From Anaerolineae bacterium (GTDB lineage Bacteria > Chloroflexota > Anaerolineae > 4572-78 > J111), in contig JAHDWA010000002.1 of assembly GCA_023382535.1 (NCBI GenBank), forward strand, positions 434,001 to 498,000: a DNA stretch of 64,000 bases. Reading direction: 5' to 3'. Within the stretch, counting starts at the first letter, position 1. The number at the start of each line of letters is the position of its first letter. Position numbers and translations under genes: made by a program. The notes below the pieces were generated by a model that was not told where the DNA came from, did no database searches, and saw only the letters and a program-made list of their open reading frames with translations. Positions 18,136 to 25,667 of the stretch are shown here, in pieces.

Positions 18136-18924
18136 TTACCTTCCCGTGAACCTCGGCTTGCGTTTCTCCCGAAAAGCCCGGACACCTTCCTGGTGGTCCT
18201 CGGTTTTGATGAGGACGCTCTGGGCCAGGCTCTCTAAAAACAGGGCGGTGGTCTGGTCGGTTTCGCTGGACGCAAGCAGCAGCCGCTTGACCACCCCCAG
18301 CGACTGCGGGGCGCGTTGCAATAATTTCTGGGCCAGCGCCTGGGCTTCCCCCAGCAGCGTTTCGTGTGGCATGACATGGTGGACCAGGCCAATTGTTTGC
18401 GCCTCCTCTGCGCTGAGCGTGTCGCCCATAAAAATCAGTTCTTTGGCTTGGGCCAGGCCGACCAGCCGCACCAGCCGGACCGTGCCGCCATGACCGGGAA
18501 TCAGGTTGATAAAATTCTCCCGGAAGGCGAAACGGGCCTGGTTGGAGGCCAGTCGTAAATCGCAGGCCATGGCCAGTTGCAGCCCGGCCCCGCTGGCCAC
18601 GCCGTTGATGGCGGCAATGACCGGCTTTTCCAGAATCTCCAGCAGATTAAAAAACTCGGTCAGGTGATGGCCGTGGGCCCGAAAATCAGGCGTCAGCCAC
18701 TCTCGCTCAAAATGGCTGATATCGCCCCCCGCCGAAAAAGCCTCGTCGCCCGCACCGGTGAAAATCACGACCTTAATCGCGGTGTCGGTCAGCAGCAGAT
18801 CGCCCAGGGCACGCAAATCGTGCCGCATCTCGGTGCTGATGGCATTGTACGCTTCGGGCCGGTTGAGAGTGACCGTGGCAATGCCGGTGGGAGAAAGATC
18901 GTAAAGAAGGTGGGTGAAATTCAT
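18136..18924 (-). CDS. Enoyl-CoA hydratase/isomerase family (PaaG-like)
   Basis: 262-aa crotonase. The oxyanion-hole stretch GAGDEAFSAGGDISHF and NGVASGAGLQLAMACDLRLA are seen. Of the two Glu of classical hydratases, the first is Gln here (GAGLQ), while the second is kept (FRENFINLIPG). This pattern fits an isomerase such as PaaG, which converts the ring-epoxide to an oxepin, better than a hydratase. ATG at 18924 starts like the family; the frame upstream is a palindromic repeat that abuts the start codon and leaves no clear ribosome site. Confidence 0.75.
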   Translation of the reverse strand: MNFTHLLYDLSPTGIATVTLNRPEAYNAISTEMRHDLRALGDLLLTDTAIKVVIFTGAGDEAFSAGGDISHFEREWLTPDFRAHGHHLTEFFNLLEILEKPVIAAINGVASGAGLQLAMACDLRLASNQARFAFRENFINLIPGHGGTVRLVRLVGLAQAKELIFMGDTLSAEEAQTIGLVHHVMPHETLLGEAQALAQKLLQRAPQSLGVVKRLLLASSETDQTTALFLESLAQSVLIKTEDHQEGVRAFREKRKPRFTGR

Positions 18925-18998
18925 GCTGCGTGAGGCGTAAGGCGTAAAGCGTGAAGCGTAAAGTAATTTCTTCACGTATCACGCATCACGTTTCACGT
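18925..18998. repeat. Iterated-word hairpin (GCGTAAA family) between paa genes
   Basis: GCGTGAGGCGTAAGGCGTAA... (18928-18963) is followed by TTCACGTATCACGCATCACG... (18970-18998), its drifting complement. It touches the start codon of the crotonase gene and supplies the last codons and stop of the zinc-ribbon gene (18979-18998). Confidence 0.75.
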
Positions 18999-19194
18999 CC
19001 CCTCCTTCCTCTTGCCACTTGCACCACTCAAAGGCGCTGTGACAGTTGTGGCAGTAATATTGTGAGACTAATAAAAACTGACCAAAAAGAGCCATAAACT
19101 CGGTTCTTTCCGAGCCGCAAAAGGCGCAGGGGGGATGGTCGGGTACTTCAGGCGGTTTGGTTTCGATTAACTCTTTGAGTTTAGCCATACTCAA
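18979..19194 (-). CDS. Zinc-ribbon protein equal to the C-terminal part of PaaD
   Basis: 71 aa with two CxxC pairs (CAFCGSERTEF and CHNCHSAFEW) around a LFGQFLLVSQYY core. This matches the C-terminal zinc ribbon of PaaD (CPxCGS...FGST...YRCxxC), which in enteric bacteria is fused to a DUF59 domain. Here the DUF59 part is a separate gene at 20579-20905. TTG at 19194 has GGAGG six bases upstream; ATG at 19188 is the alternative. The last codons (VKRDA) come from an inserted palindromic repeat. Confidence 0.7.
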   Translation of the reverse strand: MSMAKLKELIETKPPEVPDHPPCAFCGSERTEFMALFGQFLLVSQYYCHNCHSAFEWCKWQEEGGDVKRDA

Positions 19195-19232
19195 AAGCTA
19201 CCTCCCCATCGGTTGGGATGTTGGATTTGCAT

Positions 19233-20042
19233 TTAATTCAACCGCCGTGTTTTGGGATTCCAGCGCTCCCAGGGTAACTCGCCAGTGATGCTCCACTGCT
19301 CTGCCGCAACCTCAAAGGAAACTGGCAAGGAGTAGCCCACTTCTTGCAGCACCGGCCCAACTCGCCGTAGAAACTTCTGGCGCAAGATGGGTACGTCATC
19401 GCAGAGGAGACCTTCGTCAAGGGCGTACTGCTGGTACTTTTCGCTGGGCTGGCCCAGCCAGCAGATAACTTCGGGCCAAATACGGCGCAGGGTGGCCTCC
19501 AGCCGGTCTCTGGCCAGGCTGTCGTGCTTGGCCAGACTGCGGACCCAGGTAGCCCCGTACATGGCGTGGAATCGCTCTTCCTGCAAAATTTTGGCGGCAC
19601 GCTGCTTGAGCGGCTCAAATACCGACTCCCTGGCCGCTTCAAACACGACCGAGAGGGCCTGGTCGAACAGAAAATTGGCGGCGACAAAATCGAGCCAACT
19701 GCCAAAGGGTTGGTCAAGGAAAGTGATATTGATCAAGTCGCTGCGGTCTTCCTCTTTTTTGAGCACGGGCGGCGCGTCGGGGAAGGTGCGAAAGAGCGGG
19801 TAAAGGCTGCGGGCGTGGCCCAACTCGTCCTGGGTCATCGCCGCCGCTGCAACCGCCGCTTCGAGCATGGGCGCGCTGTTGACCCACTCGGCGTAGCGTT
19901 TGCCCAGCATATACTTGTTGTCGGCCAGTTGCAGCAGCAGATTGAGCAGAACCGCCTGGGTTTTGGGGCTAAAATCGGCCGGGTCAGAGGTAGCGGCCCT
20001 GACCGGAATTTCCTCCATTTGAAAATGATCGGCCTCGCTCAT
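19233..20042 (-). CDS. paaC: Phenylacetyl-CoA epoxidase subunit PaaC-like
   Basis: Ferritin-like four-helix protein, about 269 aa, the structural partner of the diiron subunit PaaA. It aligns with PaaC at LADNKYMLGKRYAEW and VAAAAMTQDELGHARSLYPLF. Unlike enteric PaaC, which has lost most ligands, this one keeps two ExxH motifs (DELGHAR, QEERFHAMYG). ATG at 20042 overlaps the stop of the upstream PaaB-like gene (ATGA). The complex inserts one oxygen atom into the aromatic ring of a CoA thioester. Confidence 0.85.
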   Translation of the reverse strand: MSEADHFQMEEIPVRAATSDPADFSPKTQAVLLNLLLQLADNKYMLGKRYAEWVNSAPMLEAAVAAAAMTQDELGHARSLYPLFRTFPDAPPVLKKEEDRSDLINITFLDQPFGSWLDFVAANFLFDQALSVVFEAARESVFEPLKQRAAKILQEERFHAMYGATWVRSLAKHDSLARDRLEATLRRIWPEVICWLGQPSEKYQQYALDEGLLCDDVPILRQKFLRRVGPVLQEVGYSLPVSFEVAAEQWSITGELPWERWNPKTRRLN

Positions 20043-20245
20043 GCTTTCACCCCTTCTTTCTCGGAAAAGACTAAAATCACGGCCTGGCGCGGCACCGCGA
20101 TCATCTCCAGCCACTCGCTCTCCGGGCCAAACTGCTCCAGGCTGGTCTGAGCGACCTGCTCGGCCTGTTCGACTTCAATGGAGCCGATGTACAATAACGG
20201 CTCAGGATGTTCTTTTCGGGCGAAAACATCGTAGGTTGTGGGCAT
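20039..20245 (-). CDS. PaaB-like protein, second copy
   Basis: 68 aa; small PaaB-fold protein (TYDVFARKEHPEPLLYIGSIEVEQAEQVAQ ... WLEMIAVPRQAVILVF, split here by an omission). In known complexes PaaB bridges PaaAC units. It follows another PaaB-like gene by 45 bases, with about the same length but little identity, so the bridge may be a heterodimer. GAGGA precedes the ATG. Confidence 0.75.
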   Translation of the reverse strand: MPTTYDVFARKEHPEPLLYIGSIEVEQAEQVAQTSLEQFGPESEWLEMIAVPRQAVILVFSEKEGVKA

Positions 20246-20290
20246 ACTTCCTCATTGTGGAACAAGCTAACAGCTTGCCTTACGACTCAT

Positions 20291-20497
20291 TTATTTCGTT
20301 TTGATTACGGTAATAATTCCCCGGCGGGGAATGACGACCATTTCGGTCCAGGGAAATTCATCGTACATTTTGTAGGCGTACACTTTGGCCCCCTCGGCAT
20401 CGGTAGCCATCACATTGCCGCAGTGACGCAGCGGGTCCTTTGCTTTAACTTTGGCAAAAACTTCGTAAATTTCGATGCCGGGTAATAGTTTGGTCAT
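20291..20497 (-). CDS. paaB: PaaB-like protein, first copy
   Basis: 68 aa from ATG at 20497, preceded by GAGGTG. It begins LPGIEIYEVFAKVKAKDPLRH and ends FPWTEMVVIPRRGIITV, the PaaB pattern (E/YEVF...DPL.H.G.V.A.D...A...A...Y). It is the better match of the two PaaB-like proteins. Confidence 0.8.
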   Translation of the reverse strand: MTKLLPGIEIYEVFAKVKAKDPLRHCGNVMATDAEGAKVYAYKMYDEFPWTEMVVIPRRGIITVIKTK

Positions 20498-20578
20498 AAA
20501 TCTCACCTCGTTTGAGGGTTGAAAGGGCGGAACATTAGGAAAGAGCGCAACCTTCCAGCCCTCCAGTCTTCCAACTGA

Positions 20579-20905
20579 TTAGATGGTGACTCCACACAAT
20601 TGCATGATCTCCCGCCCCTCTTGGGTCATCCGCTGCTTGGTCCACACCGGCGACCAGACCACCTGGATTTCCACCTGCTCTACATCCGGCTCTTGCAGCA
20701 GGCGGGCGCGGGTATCTTCCATAATCATCTCCATGCAAGGGCAGCCCATCGCCGTAAAGGTCATTTTAACCTGGACCGAGCGACCTGTTTTTTGCAGATC
20801 AACCACCAGCCCCATATCCACAATACTCATCGGAAACTCAGGGTCCTGCACATCCTGTAGTGCTTTCCACAAATGGGCCACTTCCCCGCAAACTGACTCC
20901 GCCAT
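20579..20905 (-). CDS. paaD: PaaD N-terminal part (DUF59 / MIP18-like)
   Basis: About 108 aa. LQDVQDPEFPMSIVDMGLV is the DUF59 signature, with conserved Cys in MGCPCMEMIM near residue 65. PaaD is needed to assemble or mature the epoxidase, probably in metal-centre delivery. The usual C-terminal zinc ribbon is missing and is found as a separate gene (18979-19194). GGGGAAG precedes ATG at 20905; an ATG at 20938 would overlap paaA. Confidence 0.82.
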   Translation of the reverse strand: MAESVCGEVAHLWKALQDVQDPEFPMSIVDMGLVVDLQKTGRSVQVKMTFTAMGCPCMEMIMEDTRARLLQEPDVEQVEIQVVWSPVWTKQRMTQEGREIMQLCGVTI

Positions 20906-20924
20906 TTTCTTCCCCGTCTTCCGT

Positions 20925-21917
20925 TTACTGGACAACATTCATCATCTTTTGCAGCTCTTTATGCCCGTGCTGAATCCGTTCGACAAACTCCTCGTTTTTG
21001 GGACCGCGCGCTTTCCAGCGTTTCATCACCTGATCCCAGCCAATTTCACCCTCCGCCATTAGCCAGCGCTTTTCTTGCGCGTCAAACTGGCAGGGGAAAG
21101 GGTAGTCTAATTCAAACTTCCCCCCGCTTCCCCCCCCTTCAAGGGGGAGGGTTGAGGGGGGGGTCCAATGAACCGGCAGCTTCAAGCCAATCTCTTCACA
21201 GAACGGGACGCCGGTGCTCAGCCAGACCTGGCGCAGGGTGTCGTTGGAACTGCCCTTAAGGCCATAGGAAAGCTGTTCGGTGTGCTTCTTCTTGTCATCC
21301 GGCAGGCCAAACCATTCCATCACCATGGGAAACATCCAATCCACGGCTCGTTGGACTTCCTCCCGCCCCGACTCGCTCTCGCAAATTTTGCGCATCCAGG
21401 TTTCACCGTGCCGCAGGTGGAAATTCTCTTCCCGGTCTACCTTGACCAGGCCGCGCTTCCAGGGGGCAAAGGTGGTGTGCTTGTAGACATCGCCCAGCAG
21501 GACGTAGCCGGCCCGGTCGTACAGGGCATTGGCGCAGACCAGCTCTACCCAGCTATCGAGGGGCACATCAAAAGCGTAAGGGTGTTTGAATTCGTGGGGC
21601 TGGCGCTCGTACAACAGCTCTTCTTTGTCAAAACCCAGATCTTCCAGCAGCCGGTAGGCAATGTTGGCGTGGCCCAGCTCGTCCTGAATGATGGCCATGG
21701 CCGAGACAAAGGCGTTGATCGTAGGCGCTTTGGTGGCGGCGTAGTAGTAAGCCGGGGCGCTCATCAGCTCCGTGTCCGCCGAAACGGTCAGAATGCGCTT
21801 TAACCCCAGCACGTACTCCTCCGACATCTGATCCGGCGTTTCAACTAATTCACCGCCCTCAAGCCGGGCCTTCAAGCTCTCTTCCGAGGCGAAATGTAGC
21901 TTTCCATTATTAGCCAT
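20925..21917 (-). CDS. paaA: Phenylacetyl-CoA epoxidase catalytic subunit PaaA-like
   Basis: Diiron monooxygenase subunit. Iron-ligand motifs: Glu in TELMSAPAYYYAA, IIQDELGHANIAYR, and DREENFHLRHGETW. About 330 aa from ATG at 21917 (GGGGGAT upstream). The C-terminal region (FELDYPFPCQFDAQEKRWL) is conserved in the family, but just before it the chain carries a repeat-encoded insertion, TPPSTLPLEGGGSGG (21131-21165). First gene of the epoxidase block. No PaaE-type reductase is encoded in the window, so the electron donor is elsewhere. Confidence 0.87.
   Translation of the reverse strand: MANNGKLHFASEESLKARLEGGELVETPDQMSEEYVLGLKRILTVSADTELMSAPAYYYAATKAPTINAFVSAMAIIQDELGHANIAYRLLEDLGFDKEELLYERQPHEFKHPYAFDVPLDSWVELVCANALYDRAGYVLLGDVYKHTTFAPWKRGLVKVDREENFHLRHGETWMRKICESESGREEVQRAVDWMFPMVMEWFGLPDDKKKHTEQLSYGLKGSSNDTLRQVWLSTGVPFCEEIGLKLPVHWTPPSTLPLEGGGSGGKFELDYPFPCQFDAQEKRWLMAEGEIGWDQVMKRWKARGPKNEEFVERIQHGHKELQKMMNVVQ
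21131..21165. repeat. In-frame CCCCCTTCAAGG repeat in paaA
   Basis: Same 33-base unit as in the GT39 gene (10499-10533), 29 of 33 positions identical, same orientation relative to the gene and same reading frame. Confidence 0.75.
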
Positions 21918-21990
21918 TGCTTTATCCCCCATCAATACCCGGAACCAAAGCAGTTCAACTTTTTTAGTTCCTTTAGTTCCTGCGAGTTCC

Positions 21991-22773
21991 CTATCTTCCT
22001 TTAAATTCCGCTTTGCGCTTCTCCACAAAGGCCGCAAACCCCTCGCGGGCATCTTCCGTGTGGAAAAGTTCGGCGATGAGTTCCCGTTCCAGCATCAAGC
22101 CATCGGCCAGCGGCTGCTCGATACCTTCGTAGACACAGCGTTTGATATTAGCCAGGGCTTTTGTCGGACCGTTCGCCAGTTTGAGCGCATAAGCTTTGGC
22201 CTCTGCCAGCACCGACTCACCGGGAAAGAGCTTATTGACAATCCCCAGTTCCAACGCCTCCTGGGGGGTAACCGTGTGGCCGCTCAGCATTAACTCCAGC
22301 GCCCGGCTGGCTCCGATGAGCCGGGCCAGGCGCTGCGTCCCGCCGTTACCGGGCAGCAGGCCCAGGGTTGACTCCGGCAGCGCCAGCATAAATTTGCCGT
22401 CCCCGGCAAAGCGCAAATCGCAGGCCAGGGCCATTTCCAGGCCGCCGCCCATGGCGTGCCCATTGATAACCGCGATAAATATCTTGGGAAGATGGGCGAT
22501 TTTAGCCAGAACGTCGTGAGCAAAGTTGACCATCTCCGTATTGGCCTCTGGGGCGTTGGCCAGAAATGCTTTGATGTCGGCCCCGCCGGAAAAGAATTTC
22601 TCCGACGCACTGACCAATAAGGCCGCCTTGATGGCATCATCCGCGGCCGCGCCTTCAACGGCCGCGTTCAAATCCTGCATAAACTTCATATCGTAACTGT
22701 TCGCTGGCGGACGGTTGAGAGTAATGATCCCCAGCGGCGCTTCTTTAGTGAGGATTACATAAGAATTAGACAT
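21991..22773 (-). CDS. Enoyl-CoA hydratase (PaaF-like crotonase)
   Basis: 260 aa. Both hydratase Glu are present: GGGLEMALACDL and LPESTLGLLPGNGGTQRL. The oxyanion-hole region SEKFFSGGADIKAFL is typical. Likely hydrates an enoyl-CoA of the ring-opened chain during beta-oxidation. It is the hydratase counterpart of the isomerase-like paralogue at 18136. GGAAGA precedes the ATG. It lies between an aldehyde dehydrogenase and paaA. Confidence 0.85.
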   Translation of the reverse strand: MSNSYVILTKEAPLGIITLNRPPANSYDMKFMQDLNAAVEGAAADDAIKAALLVSASEKFFSGGADIKAFLANAPEANTEMVNFAHDVLAKIAHLPKIFIAVINGHAMGGGLEMALACDLRFAGDGKFMLALPESTLGLLPGNGGTQRLARLIGASRALELMLSGHTVTPQEALELGIVNKLFPGESVLAEAKAYALKLANGPTKALANIKRCVYEGIEQPLADGLMLERELIAELFHTEDAREGFAAFVEKRKAEFKGR

Positions 22774-22795
22774 TCTTCCATCTCCATATTTTGGA

Positions 22796-22812
22796 TTTTA
22801 GATTTTGGTTAA
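22796..22812. repeat. Short GATTTTAGATTTTGG repeat
   Basis: Same word type as the in-frame block in recD2 (about 8429-8458), here between two genes of the aromatic operon. Confidence 0.4.
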
Positions 22813-24269
22813 TCCAATCCCCCAAACACCACGCTCTTTGGCTCCAAATAATAATCCAACGCCTCAGGCCCGTGTTCACGACCAATGCCGCTGGCCTTGA
22901 CCCCGCCGAAGGGCATTTCATCATAACCGTAGTGAATCTGGTTAACCCACAACATACCGCTCTCCACCTCGCGGGCGGCCTGGTTGGCCCACTTCATATT
23001 GTTAGTCCAGATAGAGGCGCCTAATCCCCACGGGCTGGCGTTGGCCCTGGCAATCGCTTCGTCCAGCGACGACACCTTGAAAACGGGCAGCACCGGGCCG
23101 AAAACTTCTTCCGTCACCAGGCGGCTCTCTTCCGGCACGTTGACCACGACCGCCGGATTAAAGAAATAGCCCTTTTCCAGCCCCGGCCCCTCCGGTCGAG
23201 TCCCGCCGGTCAATACCTCCGCTCCCTTACTAACCGCGTCGGCCAACTGCTCCTCGACCTCCACGCGCTGGCTTTCGGTGTGCAGCGGCCCCATGCGGAT
23301 CATCGGCTTTTCGGCCTTGGTCAGGCCATCGCCCGGCTCATACCGCTTGACCTTGCTCACCAGGGCCTCCACAAACTCGTCGTAAATTTCTGCAAAAAGA
23401 TACAGCCGCTTGACCGCCAGGCAGGCCTGCCCGGCATTCCAATAGCGCCCAATCATAGCCCCGTTGACCGCCTTGGCCATATCCGCATCGGGGCAGACAA
23501 TCATGGGGTCGGAGCCACCCAGCTCCAGGGTGATTCGCTTGAACTTGGGACCGGCCACCTGCATGACCCGCTCGCCAGTGGCGCTGCTGCCGGTCAGGGC
23601 CACCCGGCGTACCTGGGGCTGGCTGATCAGTTCATGGCCCAGCGACCCACCTGGCCCGGTGACGCATTGTAACACCCCCGGCGGCAACCCGGCCTCATTG
23701 AGCAGACCAATGATGCGCAGCGTGGTCAAAGGAGTCGTGCTGGCCGGTTTGATGATGATCGGACAGCCCGCCGCCAGCGCCGGGCCGACCTTGGTCCCCA
23801 TCAGGGTGATCGGGAAATTCCAGGGCACAATTCCCACCGACACGCCCACCGGCTGGGGCATGATGACCCCGTAACTTTTGGGATTCATCGCCGGAGGGAG
23901 CGGCGCCAGCGCCCCCCGAATCTTGCTGGCTAACCCGGCATAGAACTCCATCCCGTGCAAAAAATGGTGCAGTTCGCCATTGGCTTCCATTAACGGTTTG
24001 CCCTGCTCTTTGGTCAGCAGCGCCGCCAATTCGGGCAGATTCTCTTTTACTTTGGCAATGCCGGCCTGCATGATTTCGGCCCGTTTGTCAGGCGCGGTGC
24101 CGGCCCAGCCGCTAAAAGCTGCCGCCGCCGCGTCAACCGCTGCCCGCGCCTCGCCGGCATCGCCCAGAGGAACAGAGTCAATGATTTCGCCATTGGCCGG
24201 ATTTTTAACTTCATAACTCCTGCCGCTCAGGGCATTAACCCACTCGCCATTAATAAACATTTGCGCCAT
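22809..24269 (-). CDS. Aldehyde dehydrogenase, second paralogue in the aromatic operon
   Basis: 486 aa. Motifs IVPWNFPITLMGTKVGPAL, LELGGSDPM, catalytic Cys in NAGQACLAVKR (near residue 280) and EEVFGPVLPV. Closely parallels the paralogue at 15376, including the unusual GQACLA(I/V)KR core, so the two share recent ancestry. AGGAGA precedes the ATG. Either enzyme may oxidise the semialdehyde formed on ring opening. Confidence 0.85.
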   Translation of the reverse strand: MAQMFINGEWVNALSGRSYEVKNPANGEIIDSVPLGDAGEARAAVDAAAAAFSGWAGTAPDKRAEIMQAGIAKVKENLPELAALLTKEQGKPLMEANGELHHFLHGMEFYAGLASKIRGALAPLPPAMNPKSYGVIMPQPVGVSVGIVPWNFPITLMGTKVGPALAAGCPIIIKPASTTPLTTLRIIGLLNEAGLPPGVLQCVTGPGGSLGHELISQPQVRRVALTGSSATGERVMQVAGPKFKRITLELGGSDPMIVCPDADMAKAVNGAMIGRYWNAGQACLAVKRLYLFAEIYDEFVEALVSKVKRYEPGDGLTKAEKPMIRMGPLHTESQRVEVEEQLADAVSKGAEVLTGGTRPEGPGLEKGYFFNPAVVVNVPEESRLVTEEVFGPVLPVFKVSSLDEAIARANASPWGLGASIWTNNMKWANQAAREVESGMLWVNQIHYGYDEMPFGGVKASGIGREHGPEALDYYLEPKSVVFGGLD

Positions 24270-24289
24270 GCAACCATCTCCTGTCCAAA

Positions 24290-25597
24290 TTATGTTCCAA
24301 AATAGTGAAATCGTTTTGCTTTCAGTTCAAAACGGGGCAATGTGCCGCGCGGGACTGTTGTAACCAGGGGACGCAGTCCCAGCGCACTGGCGATAGACTG
24401 AGCAATTTCCCGCGGTATGCCGTCCGCATCGGCCCCATCCACAAGTTCCACCTCAACGGCCAGCTCATCCAGTTCGCCCCGCTTGCCCACCTTCACCCGA
24501 AATTCATCCACCACACTATGGATGCGGATCAGGTTTTCCAGGGCGCTGGGGAAGACATTGACCCCGCGAATGGTAATCATATCGTCTACCCGGCCCAGTA
24601 CACCACCTTCCAGGCGCAGAAAGGTGCGGCCGCAGTCGCACCTGGCTTCGTTGAAAACGACGGCGTCGCCGGTGCGATAACGGATGATGGGAAAGCCCCA
24701 GCGGCCCAGGTTGGTCATGACCAATTCCCCTTTTTGGCCGGGCGCAACAGGCTGGCCGGTAACCGGGTCGAGACATTCGACGATAAATTCAGTTTCGATG
24801 ACGTGGATGCCGTTAGGTTGGGCCTGGCACTCAAAGCTGTGCGCCCCGACCTCGGACGCACCGGCGTGGTCGTAGCACTTGGCCGACCAGCCCTCCTCGA
24901 TGCGGGCTTTGGTGGCGGGGACATTCGCTCCGGGTTCGCCGGCGTGGATGGTAGCTTGGAGACGGAAGTCGCTTAAATCTATTTTATGCTCGCGGGCAAC
25001 TTCCAGCAAATGGAGCGCGTAAGTGGGGGTGCAGCATAAAGCCGTGCTGCCGGTATCGCGCATCATCACCAGGCGCTCGTAGGAGGAGCGCCCTCCGCCC
25101 GGGATGAGCATAGCCCCGATGTGCCGCGCCCCTTCCACTGCCGCCCAGAAGCCGATAAAGGGACCAAAAGAAAAGGCGAAGAAAATCCGATCATGGTCGG
25201 TCACGCCGGCTCCGGCAAAAACATGGCCCCAGCACCGGCCCCACCAATCCCAGCTTTCCACCGTGTCGTACACGCGCAGCGGCTGACCGGTTGTCCCGGA
25301 GGTTTGATGATAGCGGGTGTAGGCGCTGAGCGGATAGGTTAGATTGGTGCCGGCAAAATCATCAGCGACCTGGTCTTCCGACAATTCGGCTTTTGTGGTC
25401 AGGGGGAGATGCTGCAAATCAGCCAGCGACTTGAGATCGCCCAGGAAGAAATCAACCTGGGCAAACTTGCGGGTGTAAAACCTGTTCCGGCCATAGACCT
25501 CAGCCAGCATGGCCTGCAAATTCTTGAGTTGCAGGGCAGCCAGTTGTTCGCGGGGCAATGTTTCAGTCGCTTCATCAAAATAGAGCGTCATTGCCAT
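24290..25597 (-). CDS. paaK: Phenylacetate-CoA ligase family enzyme
   Basis: 435 aa AMP-forming aryl-CoA ligase. ATP-binding YHQTSGTTGQPLRVYDT near residue 95, the DHAGASEVG region, YRTGDAVVF near 305, and the C-terminal AMP-binding domain with GRVDDMITIRGVNVFP. PaaK proteins activate phenylacetate; related ligases use benzoate, hydroxybenzoates or other aryl acids, so the substrate is open. AGGAGG precedes the ATG. It provides the CoA thioester on which the Mo enzyme and epoxidase would act. Confidence 0.87.
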   Translation of the reverse strand: MAMTLYFDEATETLPREQLAALQLKNLQAMLAEVYGRNRFYTRKFAQVDFFLGDLKSLADLQHLPLTTKAELSEDQVADDFAGTNLTYPLSAYTRYHQTSGTTGQPLRVYDTVESWDWWGRCWGHVFAGAGVTDHDRIFFAFSFGPFIGFWAAVEGARHIGAMLIPGGGRSSYERLVMMRDTGSTALCCTPTYALHLLEVAREHKIDLSDFRLQATIHAGEPGANVPATKARIEEGWSAKCYDHAGASEVGAHSFECQAQPNGIHVIETEFIVECLDPVTGQPVAPGQKGELVMTNLGRWGFPIIRYRTGDAVVFNEARCDCGRTFLRLEGGVLGRVDDMITIRGVNVFPSALENLIRIHSVVDEFRVKVGKRGELDELAVEVELVDGADADGIPREIAQSIASALGLRPLVTTVPRGTLPRFELKAKRFHYFGT

Positions 25598-25610
25598 ATC
25601 CCTCCTGTAG

Positions 25611-25667
25611 AATTCAGCGAATCAGCGAATGGCGAAAATTAAAAGGGCCGCCATTCGCCATTCATCC
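25611..25667. repeat. Iterated-word hairpin (ATTCGCCATTC family)
   Basis: AATTCAGCGAATCAGCGAATGGCG and CGCCATTCGCCATTCATCC are complementary arms, shown here at their core. The right arm covers the hcrB-like stop codon (25662-25664). Confidence 0.6.
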
